NCBI GenBank assembly: GCA_000231825.2
Contig: JH720358.1
Span: 448,718-512,717 of the forward strand
Source: Tetrahymena elliotti 4EA
Taxonomy: Eukaryota; Ciliophora; Oligohymenophorea; Hymenostomatida; Tetrahymenidae
Direction of reading: 5' to 3'
DNA: 64,000 bases
Shown: one piece after another, positions 23,329 to 36,220 of the stretch
How positions within the stretch are numbered: the stretch's first letter is position 1
Layout of the letters: every line of letters starts with the position of its first letter
Program-made: the position numbers and the translations under genes
Notes under the pieces: model-generated
Seen by the model: only the letters and a program-made list of their open reading frames with translations
Databases searched by the model: none
What the model was told of the DNA's origin: nothing

Positions 23329-25146
23329 ATGGAAGTAGAAAATAATTAACAATAATAATAACAAGAGGAAGAGTTTAAAGAAGAATTAGATAAAGCTATT
23401 GAGTAGGATTAAAGAAGATTTTCTAGTGATGAAGAAGATGATGACGATGATGACTATGCTTAGAAATAAAAAAATGTATCAAATAAAGATGAAAATGGCA
23501 CATAAATAAATAATTAAGATGGCGGAGATGCATAAAAGTAAAAAAAGAAGAAGAAAAAGAAAAGAAGAAGAGATTAACCTGAAGAAGAAGAAACTGATTA
23601 TGAAGTTGATATTATGAAGAAAGCAAAGACATCTAAATTATTGCTTTGTGAAGCTATTTAAGATCATTTAAGATAAAGATATGCATTGATTGAAGCAAAC
23701 CCTTGGTTATTAATTGTATCTGATATTCCTAGAATGATTACTGACATTGAAATTAAAGAATTCTTTAACATTCTTATTTCTAAATTAAAACCAGAACTTG
23801 CAGAACCTTAACCTGTTGTTAAAGTAGATGTTATGACAAATGGATAATTTGCCACCATGCATATGAGTTCCAAAATGGCTAAAAACTTTGCTCTAACTAT
23901 TAGAGGCGTTGAATTCTAAAAATGCGTAAAAATTTAATTAAATTTAAAGTTTTTTTAAGTGAGTTGTATTTGTTGGACATAAAAATGATTTTTTTCAACA
24001 AAAAGCCTTAAGATTTTTAGTTTAAGTTTGAGGGTGATTTGTTAGTATAAATAAACTTTCCAGTTTAGAAAAATTGAAGTTTATTACAAAAAAATAATAT
24101 TTTTTAAGATAACTATTAATGATTTGTTATTTAAAAATGTCTTACTAAATGATTTTTAATAATAATAGAAATTGATGATAGAAAAACCCAGACAATATTT
24201 TTATAGAATTTATATGGAAAAGTAGTAAAACGATGACGTAATGGTTGATTTAGATGATGGTGTTTTGCAATAGATGAAAATGAATAGAATTTACATGGGA
24301 AATTTGCCAACTTACTTAAAAGATGCTGATGTTAAAAAGCTTTGTGAGACATTTGGCAAACTAAAAAATTTCAATGTAGCAAAATAATAAAATGAAAATA
24401 AAGAATAAGTTTCTAAAGGTTATTGCTTCTTTGAATATGAAGATCCAAATGTTACAGAAAAGGCAATTAAAGCACTTAATGGACTTCCTTGTGGTGATAG
24501 AAAGCTTAAGGCTTCTAGAGTCACAACAGATTAGAATAAACTTGCAAACACCTAATAAATTATAAGTGAAAAGAACAAATTAGCTCCATCAAATAATGTA
24601 ATAAAATATTTACTCTTCAATTTTATTTATTTTAAAAATTTTGTGTTAAAATAGAGTGGTAGTTTTCTAGGAGGTTCTGATTTAATTAAAAGAGATGAAT
24701 TTTAAAAATTGTTAACTATTCCAGAATTTACATCTCTTCCAAGCAGAGTTATCTAATTATTAAACATGGTTTCTATTGAAGATTTATTTGAAGACGACAT
24801 TATAGATGATTTATATTAAGACGTAATGACAGAGTGTGAAAAAATAGGTCCAGTTGAAAAGATAGAAATTCCTAAGCCTTGCAAAACTACTGGTATTTGC
24901 CCACCTTCCATAGGAAAAGTCTTTGTTAGATTTAGGTAATATTTTTATTAGCATGATCAATTTCTTAATATTTTCTAAACAAATTTATATTTTATATATT
25001 CTTTAAATTTAAATAGATATATACTTAAGGCTAAGAAGGCAAGATATAGTTTAAATGGAAGAACATACAATCGTAGAACTGTAATTGCTTCATTCTATCC
25101 TGAGGATAAGTTTGAGCGTAAAGATTTTCTAGTTTCTATTTTATGA
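23329..25146 (+). CDS. U2AF2: splicing factor U2AF, large subunit (U2AF65)
   Basis: Recognises the polypyrimidine tract and branch-point factor during 3' splice-site selection in the nucleus. Exons 23329-23925, 24169-24597, 24655-24935 and 25017-25146 give exactly 479 codons, 478 residues. The N-terminus (1-95) is acidic and basic (DDDDDD and a KKKKKKKRRR run) in place of the usual RS-dipeptide domain. RRM1 follows (about 120-210), then RRM2 with NRIYMGNLP (about 237-315). The C-terminal UHM-type RRM has LLNMVSIEDLFEDD, GPVEKIEIPKP and GKVFVRF (about 375-470). The UHM Arg-x-Phe motif reads GRTYN, with Tyr in place of Phe. Length is typical (human 475). Gene identity is strong from the linear order of three RRMs and the UHM sequence. 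Confidence 0.93.
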
Positions 25147-25930
25147 CCAAAGTATATTACAATAATTTATGGAGTTTTGTTAAATTGCAGCATTTATCAC
25201 AAGTATGTTATCATACATAAATTATCTTTCTATTCATTTAATTATTCTATTTTATGCATTAAAAAATAATTTTCCTTCTTTTTTTAAAAATAATGAAAAT
25301 AAATTAATTTCATAAAAAGGATTAAAATAGTTCTAATAATTGGTCTTTTTAATAATGTAAAAAAAGTTGTTTTAAATACATTTTTGCAATTATTTCAGAT
25401 AAATTCTATCAATTATTATGAAAAATATTTTGGTGGAAAATCAAATCTTTTCAACAAAGGTTTTTAATATTCTGAATAGACTTTTTGACTATTCTGAAAA
25501 AAAATCTTGTAGAATTTTATTTTTAGATTAAATTGGCTTTTAAAATACAAATAAGCACAGTACTATCTTGAATTATTCTTTTTAAAAATGAATCCTATTC
25601 CAATTTTCACTTTTAATGATGAGAAATTTATTTATCTTATTTTGTTCTAATCTCTACTTCTATTTTTTATTATATTCAAAGTAATAATATTCTTTTTGAA
25701 TTTTTGGAACTTTCTTTAAATTTTACATGCATAGGTTAGCCCATTTTACTGCAGTATTTATTTTTTTATATTTAAAAAACAGGACAAGATAGGTATCATA
25801 AACTTCAAATATTTCTATTTTAAATCCTAACTTAAAATTTTTTGTTTAAATTTACATATTCTTTCAATCCATTTTTTGAGAATTTCAATTTATTTAGATT
25901 TTCTTTAGGTTTTTATACAAATAATTTAAA
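25147..25930. other. intergenic
   Basis: AT-rich 3' flank of the U2AF gene; nothing recognised. Confidence 0.5.
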
Positions 25931-26545
25931 ATGATATCCTTTAAACTATATAAAGCTATTTTATTATTTTAAATTCAAAATAAAAATATTTTCATTCCAA
26001 ATGAAAATTACTTTATGAGAGCTTTGTTGATTTTTTAGGACTTATCAGTTAGTTCTGTTGAAATAAAATTTGAAGAGTTTAAAAATGTAAAACCTTATTT
26101 AAAAGGTATTTATTCACTATTATAATATTTTAATAAAATCAATTTCATAAAACAAATAGAATTTTATTAACAAACATTTTATAAAAGGTTATTTAAATTG
26201 ATAAATGGAAATGTAAATAAAGAAATAAAAGCTTAACGAATTTATATTTAAACATCTATTCTATCTCCAAACTATATTATAAAATTTGCTAGAATATTCT
26301 AATAGATATTGATGTTAAATTACATCGATTCTATTCATGACTTTTCTAAAATTTAATAGTGTATTGATATAATATAAGCAAGTAAATCAACCTCAAATAA
26401 AAATTAATTAAAATAGAGAAACATAAAGATAGAAAAATTTAAAAACAAAGAAAAAAAATAATTCAATTAATCAATTAATAAATTGATCAAAAAAGTTTAT
26501 TAAAATTTCTTATTATCAAAGAAATTATAAATTTTATCAAATTGA
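25931..26545 (+). CDS. hypothetical protein, 204 residues
   Basis: Under the ciliate code the frame stays open from the ATG at 25931 to the TGA at 26543-26545. At least ten TGA triplets in the interval all fall in the other two frames, which argues for coding use. The translation is rich in I, K, N and Q, ends in a basic stretch, and shows no motif or signal peptide. It is not recognised. The interval before the next gene is only 135 bp. Confidence 0.42.
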
Positions 26546-26680
26546 TTGCAAGTTATATAGCAACTAAAATCAATCATCTCAAAGATTAAAGCTTTATTTA
26601 TTTACTAAAAGCTCCTAAACAATAGATTTTCTTAGTCTATATTACTACTCTTACTCTACTATTTATTAAGATTCATTAAA

Positions 26681-29600
26681 ATGCTTAAAAACAATAATTT
26701 ACCTTTAATAGCAGCTGGCGCATCTCTTACTTCTCTGGGAATCGGCTACTTGTTAGTCAAATAATATCTAAATGGCAAAAAAATAGCTCCCTATGTAGAA
26801 GCTATGGATAACGTTTTGAGTAAAAGCAATCTCATGAAGAAAAAGAAAAATAAAGGGAAAAGTGCTAATAAGAAAGCTTAATTCGATGATAATCAATTAA
26901 TTCATAAAAATGGCTTTTAAAGTGCTGAAGAAGATGTTAAAAATATATTAATCGAGTCAAGAAATAAAAAAAATAAGAAGATTCTTGAAAATGAATAATT
27001 TTTAGAAGACATTAATGAAGAAGATGAATTAAAGAAATCTCTTGATGATTTCGAACAAGTTATCAATTCTAAAATTAAAATTAGTTCTGCTCACTTTGAT
27101 GCTTTAGGAAGAAGTAAAAATATAAGAAGGCGCAAAGAAAGTGCGAAGAATGAGTTTTCAGAGATGATTTCTGAAGAACTTTAATGCTCCGCAGGTATGA
27201 ACAACTCAGTTTGTCTTGCTAGGGTTGATAATGAAGCTTATATTTGTTTGACTTGTGATAAAATAAACAATAAAAAAAATTAAGATAATCTCTATTAAAA
27301 TAATTTATCCACTGAAGACGATGAAGATGAAGAAATAGATTATTTTAAAGAGAAAGATTCAGATGAACTTGATGATGATACTGAATAATATATTAATCAG
27401 TAACTCGATATTCTTGGTGTATAAAAGGGTGTATCCACTGTTTAAATGAAAAAAGAAACAAAGAAGAATAAAACCAAAAAAAATGCATTACCTAGCTTGA
27501 ATTAATGCTAATTTTATTGCTGGAATTGTATTTAAGAACACCATCAAAACCATTTGGTTTGCTAGATTTCTTCTTAATCTAATTACATCAGTACTAACCC
27601 AAATTTAAAATAGAGTGCAAGTACTTTTGGATAAGATTAAAATAAGTCTTAAATTTATTCTCCTAAATTAAATGCAGAATAATAAATTTATCTTTCCATT
27701 ATTAGAGAACAAATGGAAATGTAATAATTAAATAGCTAAGCTATTGGTTTATATTGTTGCTCTATAGAGTAAATTTTAGTCACTGAAGAGAGTATTCCAT
27801 CATAAATAGAAAACCATCTCTCATAAGAACTCAATTTAATTTTTGATTCTCTTTTTGACAGAGTCAAACAAACTTAAACTGATGAATTCAACAATCTCCT
27901 TCATATTATACTCAAAAGAATCGATGATATTATGCTCGATAACAATATCCTTATTTATATTATGGGAAGAATTCTTATCAAGAAGAATGTCATTGATCGT
28001 ATCCTTCGTTGTGATAGTCTCGATTCTTATAATTAAAAAAAATTAAGTGAGATCCTCATGAAGATGGCTAAAATTGATATGTCACTCCGCTCTGAAATAG
28101 CTGTTATATTACTTTAAGATTTTAAGTATGTTTTTGTCTCACACATTCTTAGCTCTGCTTTGCTTTTTATGCTTAAATCTCCTGAAGTACGCTTCTTTGT
28201 TACTTAAAAACTAAATAAAACCTCTTAATTTTGTGCTGGTTTGTTAAATATGAAAAGCATTTTTGAGAAGTTTAAAGAATCCTATAAATATCGTAACAAG
28301 CTTATGCGTTGTTTATCTATCACGCGCGCACTATGTGAAGACAAAATATTTGTTGTTGAAGGTATTTTAAATAAATCTACTAAGCAATTCTCTGAGTTAT
28401 TGTGTGATGTTGCACGCTATTTGGAGAAAAAATCTATTATTCATAGAAAGGATTTAATTAAAAACATCATCCACACAAATATTGCAGAAGAAATATTCTA
28501 TTTAAAAAATCTTGATTTTTCTTTCCGTTAATTGTTTAGAGATGTTATTTAGAACACTCACTTTGCTCCTGAAAAATATCGTCAGTAATTATGGTAAAAG
28601 CTTGGTTGCTTCTTAAAATAAAACATAGAAAATTATCATTTAGAAGTAAGTTAAATAGAGCAAAATAATAAAGAAGCAAACTCTCACAAAGATAATTACT
28701 AAAATGATTATATTTACCTTAATATAACATCCTTAAACATGTTAACAATGATGAAAAGAGATATCAGATGCAACAAGCTTTGCTTAAATTTTGATGATTT
28801 CTCTTTTGAAGCTAAAACCATAGCTAAAAAATATATATTTTCTTAGCAAGAGGGTTATCAAATTCTATTGCTTCATCATTATGGAAGTGTAGTTAATAAT
28901 CCTCAAAACAGATGCTTGTTTGAACACGTTAAAAACATTTACGGATTGCCCGAGTTAGGTGATTTTGATTTGATAACTTATCTTTAGTAATCAATCAGTG
29001 ATAGTAATTTTATCAATGAAATATTTACTAAAACTCATTTTCCTTGTTATGATGTTTATCAAAATTTAAGAATTCTTTTCACTGATTTTCCTAATTAATT
29101 GGGTTAACTTTTAATTAACATTTTTTAGATCAACCATTAGTAAATGCCTTTAAATCTTTTGATAGAAGAACTTATCAAATATGTTCATATTGATAATCTT
29201 TCAAGTCTAAACTTAGATGTTTTCTGCGAAAAAGTCACAGACAAATAAATTATTAAATAATATTAAAAAAAATACCCTCATTAACCTATTTATAAACTTA
29301 AAGAACTTTATTATTCTGAGTTTTTCCCTTTAATTTTCAGCAAATACCCAGAAGACTATGAAAAATTAGTTAAATAATAACAATTAACATTCAAATTAAA
29401 ATAATTTGATAAGCATTTGAACTAATAAATAGGAAGCTAAATTCTTTCTGCTGGCTCTGACTCATCTGAAGAATAAATCCATAACGGACCTAAAATATTA
29501 AACGCAAATTTCTTTATCTCAAAGTGTAATAATAACGACATCTTTGGTAGTGATTATGATTTTATTTTGCTTAAAGATAGGCTTATCTAATTTCATTCTT

Positions 29601-29926
29601 CAATAATGGATAAAGTAATCCCCACTACAAAGGCCTTCTTTATGATTGATAAAGAAGATCCCCTATTGTGTACTATTATATAAATCTATATTAGAATAAT
29701 CTTATTCTAATCTGAAGCTGCCCCAAACTTATTTATGAAATCTACATAAACTCCAACCAATAAATCTTCTTCAACCATTTCAAATTTAATTCCTTAAAAC
29801 ATTTTCTAAAAAATGAAAAATTTCAAATCCATAAATAAATATTTATTAGAAGATATTGAATATTTCTATTCTAATTCTCAATAATAATCAATTAAGTTAA
29901 AAAGAATCTCTTCATCTAGCTAATGA
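26681..29926 (+). CDS. membrane-anchored protein with UBR-like Cys/His cluster
   Basis: A single exon of exactly 1,082 codons (1,081 residues). Residues 7-28 form a hydrophobic segment (LPLIAAGASLTSLGIGYLL) that could anchor the N-terminus in a membrane. A charged stretch follows. Next is a split Cys/His cluster: AYICLTC with two upstream cysteines near residues 168-195, then an acidic insert of about 85 residues, then CQFYCWNCIQEHHQNHLVC (about 277-295). The pair C-x2-C ... C-x3-C-x2-C-x4-H-x2-H resembles the first part of the UBR box of N-degron E3 ligases, but the later GFCDCGD part is absent. The C-terminal two-thirds look alpha-helical with no recognised domain. A zinc-binding or ubiquitin-related role is possible but inferred. 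Confidence 0.85.
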
Positions 29927-32105
29927 ATGATTATTAGCTACTTTCAATTCAAACAAATTCATCAACTTCATCAAATTTCACCCATTCAAATAAACGCACT
30001 CTAATTCATAACAAAATTTTTCAATCTAAAAAAGTTAACCTTAAAAAATTTTATATAAATCAATTCTAATATATGTATATATTATTTATCATTTATATTA
30101 AAAATTATTTTCATTTTTTTTCAAATTTTAATTTCTTACAAAATTTATCTTTTTTTTTCTTGTTCTTTTTGTTTTTCTTATTTGAATTATATCGAATGAA
30201 CTATAAAAACTTGATCTTATTTTGTAAATCAATTAAAATTTTCATTTAATTTTTTAATAAAATTTAATAAAAATCACACATTCATAACATTTAATAATAA
30301 TTTTACTTCAAAAAACTGTACATACAAATACATATTTATGTTGTAGAAATTACTTCTGAATATTTCTTCAGTCATTCTTGGAGCTCATTTTTTATTTTTA
30401 TCTAACTAACTATGGCTTTTATAAAAAAATAATCAAATTGTTTAATTTTATAAAATCTAAAATGATTTAATCCTAAAATTCTTTGGGATATAAATTTACA
30501 AAAAACAGATCCAATTCTCAATGCTAAAAATATATCTGTAGTACATCAGCTTCTATTAGTATTTAAAAATAATTAACATTAGTTAAAATAGTAAAGAGGT
30601 ATTCAATTTATTTATGAAAATTTGTTTGAATACTATTACTAAAAAATTTAATAAAAAAATACCTTAGGCTACTAGAAATTATCAAAAAAAAAATACTGAA
30701 AAATAATAACTCCAATTCAACGATTACTTCACTAAATAACTAAAATAGATTGATTCATTTTTGAATGTTACTTTTTTTGGTATATTTACAAATATTGATA
30801 GACATTATTTGAAATCGTTTTTATTTTGAGTGAATATATTAAGAAGCTGACTACATTATGATTGATTTCTATCATTGAATACTCAATTCTCATGATTATT
30901 GTTTTGAGTATTAAAGTATAGCTTATTGTAATTTACTTTGAAAACTATAACTATTTTAGTAATAAATATTTAATTATTCTCATTAAGTTATTTTTTTTAG
31001 TTTTTATAATTTTGTGTATTCAGTATTTCTTAATGAAATTTTAATATTTTATTTTTACTGAACAATATTTTATTAAAATATACAAATTTATTATTTCATC
31101 AAAAAAAGCTGATATCAGAATTGACATTTTTACTATAATCTTAGAATTACAGAATCATCTGTTTTTACTGTAATTAAAAAAGTAATTAATATTTGAATAC
31201 AAATTAATTAAATAAATCAATTAATAATTTTTGAAAAAGAAAATTAAAAGCTATTATTACTAAGAATATCAAAATAGTGTAAGATAAATTGAAACAAATA
31301 TTAAGAAAGTTAAATTAATATACTTTCAATCAGTTATATATACCAATTAATAAAAATACTACTTAAATTTCTCCCTTAAAATAAAAAACGGATCTTTTTC
31401 AAAACTTTCATTTTTCTCCTATATATTATATCTGATTTCAATTTTGATTCCAATAAATAAAAAAGCTAGGTTTTTTTGCATCCATTATTATTCAAAATTT
31501 AAATGTAGAGTGGTGGTGAGTTTCTTTGAATTTACTTTAATTGGATAAATACTTTTTCAGTAACTTAGACAACTCTTACTAAATAAATTAATCATCTTTT
31601 TTTTTTCTAAGAAACTTAATATAATGATTAGTTCTAGATAAAATATCTAATTATTCAGTCAGAAAAATAGTTTAAACATTTCAAAATAGGCTTTTTAATA
31701 AAAAAAATACTATTAAATTTCAGTTAATTTTATTAGTGGCTCATATATTAAAATATTTTAATCATTAAATTTGCTTGTGTATCATGAGTACACAGTTATG
31801 CTAAAACCCTATTATTTAAAAACTGCTAGACTTAGTAATCAATTCAACCAGTATACTTAAAAAAACTAATAATTTCTTAATTAAGTTAGTTCTAAAAAAT
31901 TTTAATTTTGATCACTTAATTTTATAACATTAATTAATTAATCAAAAAGTAATAAATAAATTTTACACATATTACCAGAATAGTTTTATGTTTTAGTGTT
32001 TCTTAAAATTGATTTTAAATACTCAAGTATTATAAATGAAATTTTAAGATAATTAAATAATTTAAAATAAATCTTAAAAGAAAAAATCAAAATATAACAT
32101 AAAAA
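29927..32105. other. 2.2-kb intergenic region
   Basis: Extremely AT-rich with long T and A runs. I saw no reading frame with coding character on either strand and no RNA gene. Confidence 0.5.
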
Positions 32106-32537
32106 ATGAGAAATACTTTTCTTGCTTTAATCTTATTGTTTGCTTTATCTACTGTTAAAGCTGAAGATGATGTCCAAAAATGGCTTAATTGTTACTCTAC
32201 TGTCGGTTAATTATCTATTTGTCCTGGTAATGAAGAAAAATGCATAAATGAGCTAACAAGAGTGGCAGAGTGCATTAAAGAATGTAAATAAGTTGATGAC
32301 TCTTATAGACCACTTGCAAGATGCATGGAATCAAAATGCAAATCTGAATAATCTGGTGCTTAAGTATTAACTGACCTTTAAATTAAATGTTTTAGAGAAG
32401 CAAGTACTCCTGATGCTTAAGATTAATCCACTAGTAAACCCTCTTCTAGAGCTCAATCAGAGTAAGCAGCTGTTTAAACTAATTCTATTAGTTTAGTATT
32501 TGGTCTGGCCTTTTTTATTTTAGCTATTTTATCTTGA
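32106..32537 (+). CDS. small secreted Cys-rich protein, probably GPI-anchored
   Basis: A single exon of 144 codons, 143 residues. Residues 1-19 are a signal peptide (MRNTFLALILLFALSTVKA). The mature region has eight cysteines within about 85 residues, including a C-x3-C pair (CIKEC). A Ser/Ala/Gln-rich spacer precedes a hydrophobic C-terminus (LVFGLAFFILAIL) that stops almost at the end, the classical layout of a GPI-attachment signal. Such proteins coat the ciliate surface. The family is not recognised and the cysteine spacing is not that of a knottin. Confidence 0.82.
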
Positions 32538-32862
32538 AATAAATACTTTATTTGTAGATTTATTCTAAATGTTTATTTTTTTATATTCTATTTTTTTAAT
32601 TATAATTAGTGTTTATTTTCGAACTCCACAATCCAAAAAATGTAATACTGTATTTTAAATAAAGAGCTAAAAATTTTTTTAAAGTGAAATTAGGATGTTA
32701 TTTAATCGCTTTTAAAACAAAAAAAATGATTAATAAAAATTAATCATACTTTATTCATATTATGAGTTAAATTATAAAGGTAGTTAGTGTGTATTAATTT
32801 TACACTTATATTAGTAAGCATAAATAGATAGATAAAAAACAAATTTGATAATGATAATTATT
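32538..32862. other. intergenic between convergent genes
   Basis: 325 bp, AT-rich; nothing seen beyond the two 3' flanks. Confidence 0.5.
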
Positions 32863-33939
32863 TCAATTAATTTTAAAGGGCTTGAATATTTTTAACTACT
32901 TAGCAAATTCAGAGTTATCTAATTATTTAAGCTGTTCATTGATATGTTCTTATTTAAGTCTTTATTTGAATATTGCATTGTAATTTGTTTTGTATGCTTT
33001 AAGGTCGCTTCCAGCCTTATCGATTCTAATAGGTTTAGATAAATTCCAGTCTTCTTTCCATTCGTACTTGGTTCTATTGTAATGAAATACAATTAATTTT
33101 ATTAATATTAAATTATTTTGATTACCTCATTTCAGTTTTTGGAACTTCTTGAGCAATACATCTTGAGTGAAGAGAACGTAAACAAGCAAGAACTAGTTCT
33201 TAGAATTCTAATTCATCATTTAATTCTATCCAATTATCAATAAATAATTTAGCTAAATCACTCAAAGGCTTTGCAAATGGAAGCTAATAAATTAAAATAA
33301 ATCTTTAATCATATAAATTTTTATTTCAAGTTATATTTAGTTGTTAATATAAAAAACAATCTGTCTTTATTATATTAAATGAATAATAATAAATATTCAA
33401 TTTCTTAATAAATTACATCTGAGCATTTTTTATATTTAAAGACATTTTAGGTAGGTTTTAAATCCTTTTGTAAATAACCAAATTCTTGTCCATAGCTGCT
33501 TGTGATTTGACTTTTTCTATACATCTCTTCTGCTTTTTGGAAGCTAGTAATTCATAAAATATTTAATTTAGATTAATGCAATTTATAATTTTAATAATTC
33601 AAATCTTAAATAGCTGAATTATGATCTTTAAATATAATCTGAATTTATACTCAAATTCTTATTGTGCATGAAGTTGTTATAGTTGAACGCTAGGAGGTTT
33701 AGCTCTATTTTATTATAAATATTTTAATATTTATCTCAATTGAATAATAATAAGCATTACCTAAACTTTTTACTTCCCTTATGTTTGTAAATGGCTCCTA
33801 AAAGTTGTAAACCTCTAGCCTCTTTTTCATTAGCAGTATGAATCCAATCGCTGTAATATTTGATATACTCAGGCTTTATAATTTGGTTTAAAATTTGTGT
33901 ATGAGTCAATGAAGTAGTGCTTGTGATTGTTGATTGCAT
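32863..33939 (-). CDS. unknown soluble protein, 224 residues
   Basis: Four exons (33939-33761, 33543-33417, 33283-33126, 33073-32863) sum to exactly 225 codons. The N-terminus is Ser/Thr-rich, then an amphipathic helical region (NEKEARGLQLLGAIYKHKG, KAEEMYRKS). A central helix-rich stretch follows (FIDNWIELNDELEFQELVLA), then an RTKYEWKEDW segment and a basic C-terminus. There is no signal peptide, membrane helix or recognised domain. The continuous frame over three introns shows that the gene is real. A ciliary or cytoskeletal role would suit such a small helical ciliate protein, but that is only a guess. Confidence 0.85.
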
Positions 33940-34763
33940 TCTCTATACTAATTTATAATGTATTTCTTCTATTATATTTTAATTTATTAAATATTTATTA
34001 TATAAAAAATGCATAATCACACTACAAAGTTTTTATAACTATTTTTTATTCAGTCTTATTTATTTAATAAAAGAGTTGCAATTTCATATAAGATTATTGC
34101 AATTTAATTACAATATTTACTAATCATAATAGCAATAAATAAATCCTATCTCTTTATCACTAATCATTAAATAGTGGTTCAAAATTCATACTTATAAACT
34201 TTTGGTTTTTAAGCCATTAAATAAAAAATTTAATAAGAATATTCAGTAAAAATCTTAAAAACTATATTTTAACTAATAAAAGTAAATAAATGTTTTATTT
34301 TTTACTCAATAAAACTGAGAAATATTGATTAATAATTACTATATTAAAATCAAATCAATCTAAGTTTTGTCTTGAAACACATAATACGGTTAAAATTTAC
34401 TATCATGAAATTATTCTAAAATTAAAACTTGAATTAATTCAAAGAATTATTTGGTTAAAATACAAATACTTGGCTTTAAAAAGGTAAGGTATTTAAAATA
34501 TAAAGAATTTATTGCATAAATATAAAATAAATTTGAAAATATTTATTCGAGTAGAATAGAACTCATAATAAATTTGAAAAGATAGAGTAAATGAAATTGA
34601 TCTAATATTATAAAAAAACAAATAAAATTTTTTCAATAGATATTTTAATTATTTTATTTTTAAATTTGATTTATGAGTGTGTTATTTATTTTTAAGACTC
34701 TTTAAGGTTATGAATAGATTTTTGTAATCAGAACTAATTTGTTTTATAATGTATTAATTTTAT
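33940..34763. other. intergenic
   Basis: Lies between the 5' end of the unknown gene and the 3' end of the EF-hand gene, both on the minus strand. AT-rich; nothing recognised. Confidence 0.5.
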
Positions 34764-35527
34764 TCAATCTTCAGTTTTGTTTTTTTGTTGCATGGTATAT
34801 ATTTTATTACAGCTTGAGAAAACTTCTTTTAAGTCTTCTTGAGTAATTTTTCCATCTTAATCAATATCTAAGATATCTTTTAGGATATTCATTTCTTTAT
34901 TATCTATTTACCCATAACCTAAATACTTCATCATTGTATTTAGTTTTATTTTGTTTAATTCTCCATTTTAATCTACAAACATCTTTAATGCTTCTGCAAG
35001 AGGGTCTTTTTATATTTAATTCACTCTCAGTAATTCAAACAACTCTTTGCTATTTGCTTCTTTTCTTGGTGGAAACATTATTTAAATTTCTTCTTGAGGA
35101 AAATCTGGATTAATAATATTCATTCTTTATTTAACTTCATTAGCGCCAATAGAAGCGCAAGGACTTTCTTTATATACTTCTTTTCTTTTAGTATCTCTTC
35201 TAGTAGCTTTAATTGTATTTAAAGCTGTATTTATTTGATCATAATCTACCTGCAATTTATTATTTTCTTGAGGGTTCGTTTCAAAGAATTATACACCTAA
35301 TAATTAATAATAATTTAACTAATTTCATTTATTTTTTAAAAGTCTTTACCTAAGTTACTATCACTTAAGATATCTTGCAAATACTGAAATCTTTCCTGCT
35401 TTGTTTTTCCTGAAATATCAATTTAATTTTATAATGCTTCAATCATTTATTTTTGCTTTTTTGCAATCTAATCTTTTTTTTATTATTCAAAACTGCTAAG
35501 ATTCTACTATTTTTGAGAATCAGCCAT
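34764..35527 (-). CDS. EF-hand calcium-binding protein
   Basis: Two exons (35527-35350 and 35296-34764) sum to 237 codons, 236 residues. The N-terminal half is Q/K-rich and probably coiled (QNLSSFEQQKKDQIAKKQKQ). The C-terminal quarter holds an EF-hand pair. The first loop is degenerate (FVDQNGELNKIKL, about residues 165-177). The second is near canonical (DIDQDGKITQED, about 200-211), with Asp at loop positions 1, 3 and 5, Gly at 6, Ile at 8, and Asp rather than Glu at 12. The layout resembles calmodulin-related ciliary or centrin-like proteins, but no subfamily can be fixed. The 53-bp intron is AT-rich and removing it restores the frame. Confidence 0.88.
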
Positions 35528-36220
35528 ATTTATTGTTGTCTATTTCTTTGAGCTACTTACTGAAGATGAACTAGATTTCCTCATATTTCTATTAAAATTT
35601 GTTAAAAGTGATTGAAAATTAATCTATCTAAGTAATTAAAGATTATAAATAATTAATCTCTACAAGCTTCTTAATTTTTGCGCAATTCAATTTTGAAGTT
35701 GCAAATTATTTTAATCATTTCTTATTTCTGTTAAAAAATAATTTTTTATTGTCTTTTTAAATTTTATTTTTCACAATTTCATATAAAATAATTAAAAAAA
35801 TTATCCAAGAAAGTATTTATTTTATTTAGTCATTTTTTTTTTGAAAAAATGATTTTCATTTCCAAAAAAAAAAGATGAATCATAAATTTAGAAAATTGAG
35901 TATTTAAAAAAAAATTACGATTGATAGAGTAATTCATATTTTTTTAAATTGAACGTTTTATAAAGATAGAAAGAATATAATTTATTTAGTTGTTATTTAT
36001 ACTTAAAATAGTCAGCAAAAATAGCAAGCAAAAGATATACGATTCAAGCACATTCAATTTATTTCACAAATTTATTTGAAGTTTAAAATCAATTTTATAA
36101 CTCACTCAAAATATCAATTAATTAATATATAAAATCTAACTAGATAGTTAACTTAATTTATTGAAAAAAATTCATAAACTTAAGAGTAGAAAATAAATTA
36201 TTATAGCTAAAAGTCAAAAT
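35528..36220. other. intergenic between divergent genes
   Basis: Shared upstream region of the EF-hand gene (-) and the anoctamin gene (+). AT-rich; no defined element recognised. Confidence 0.5.
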
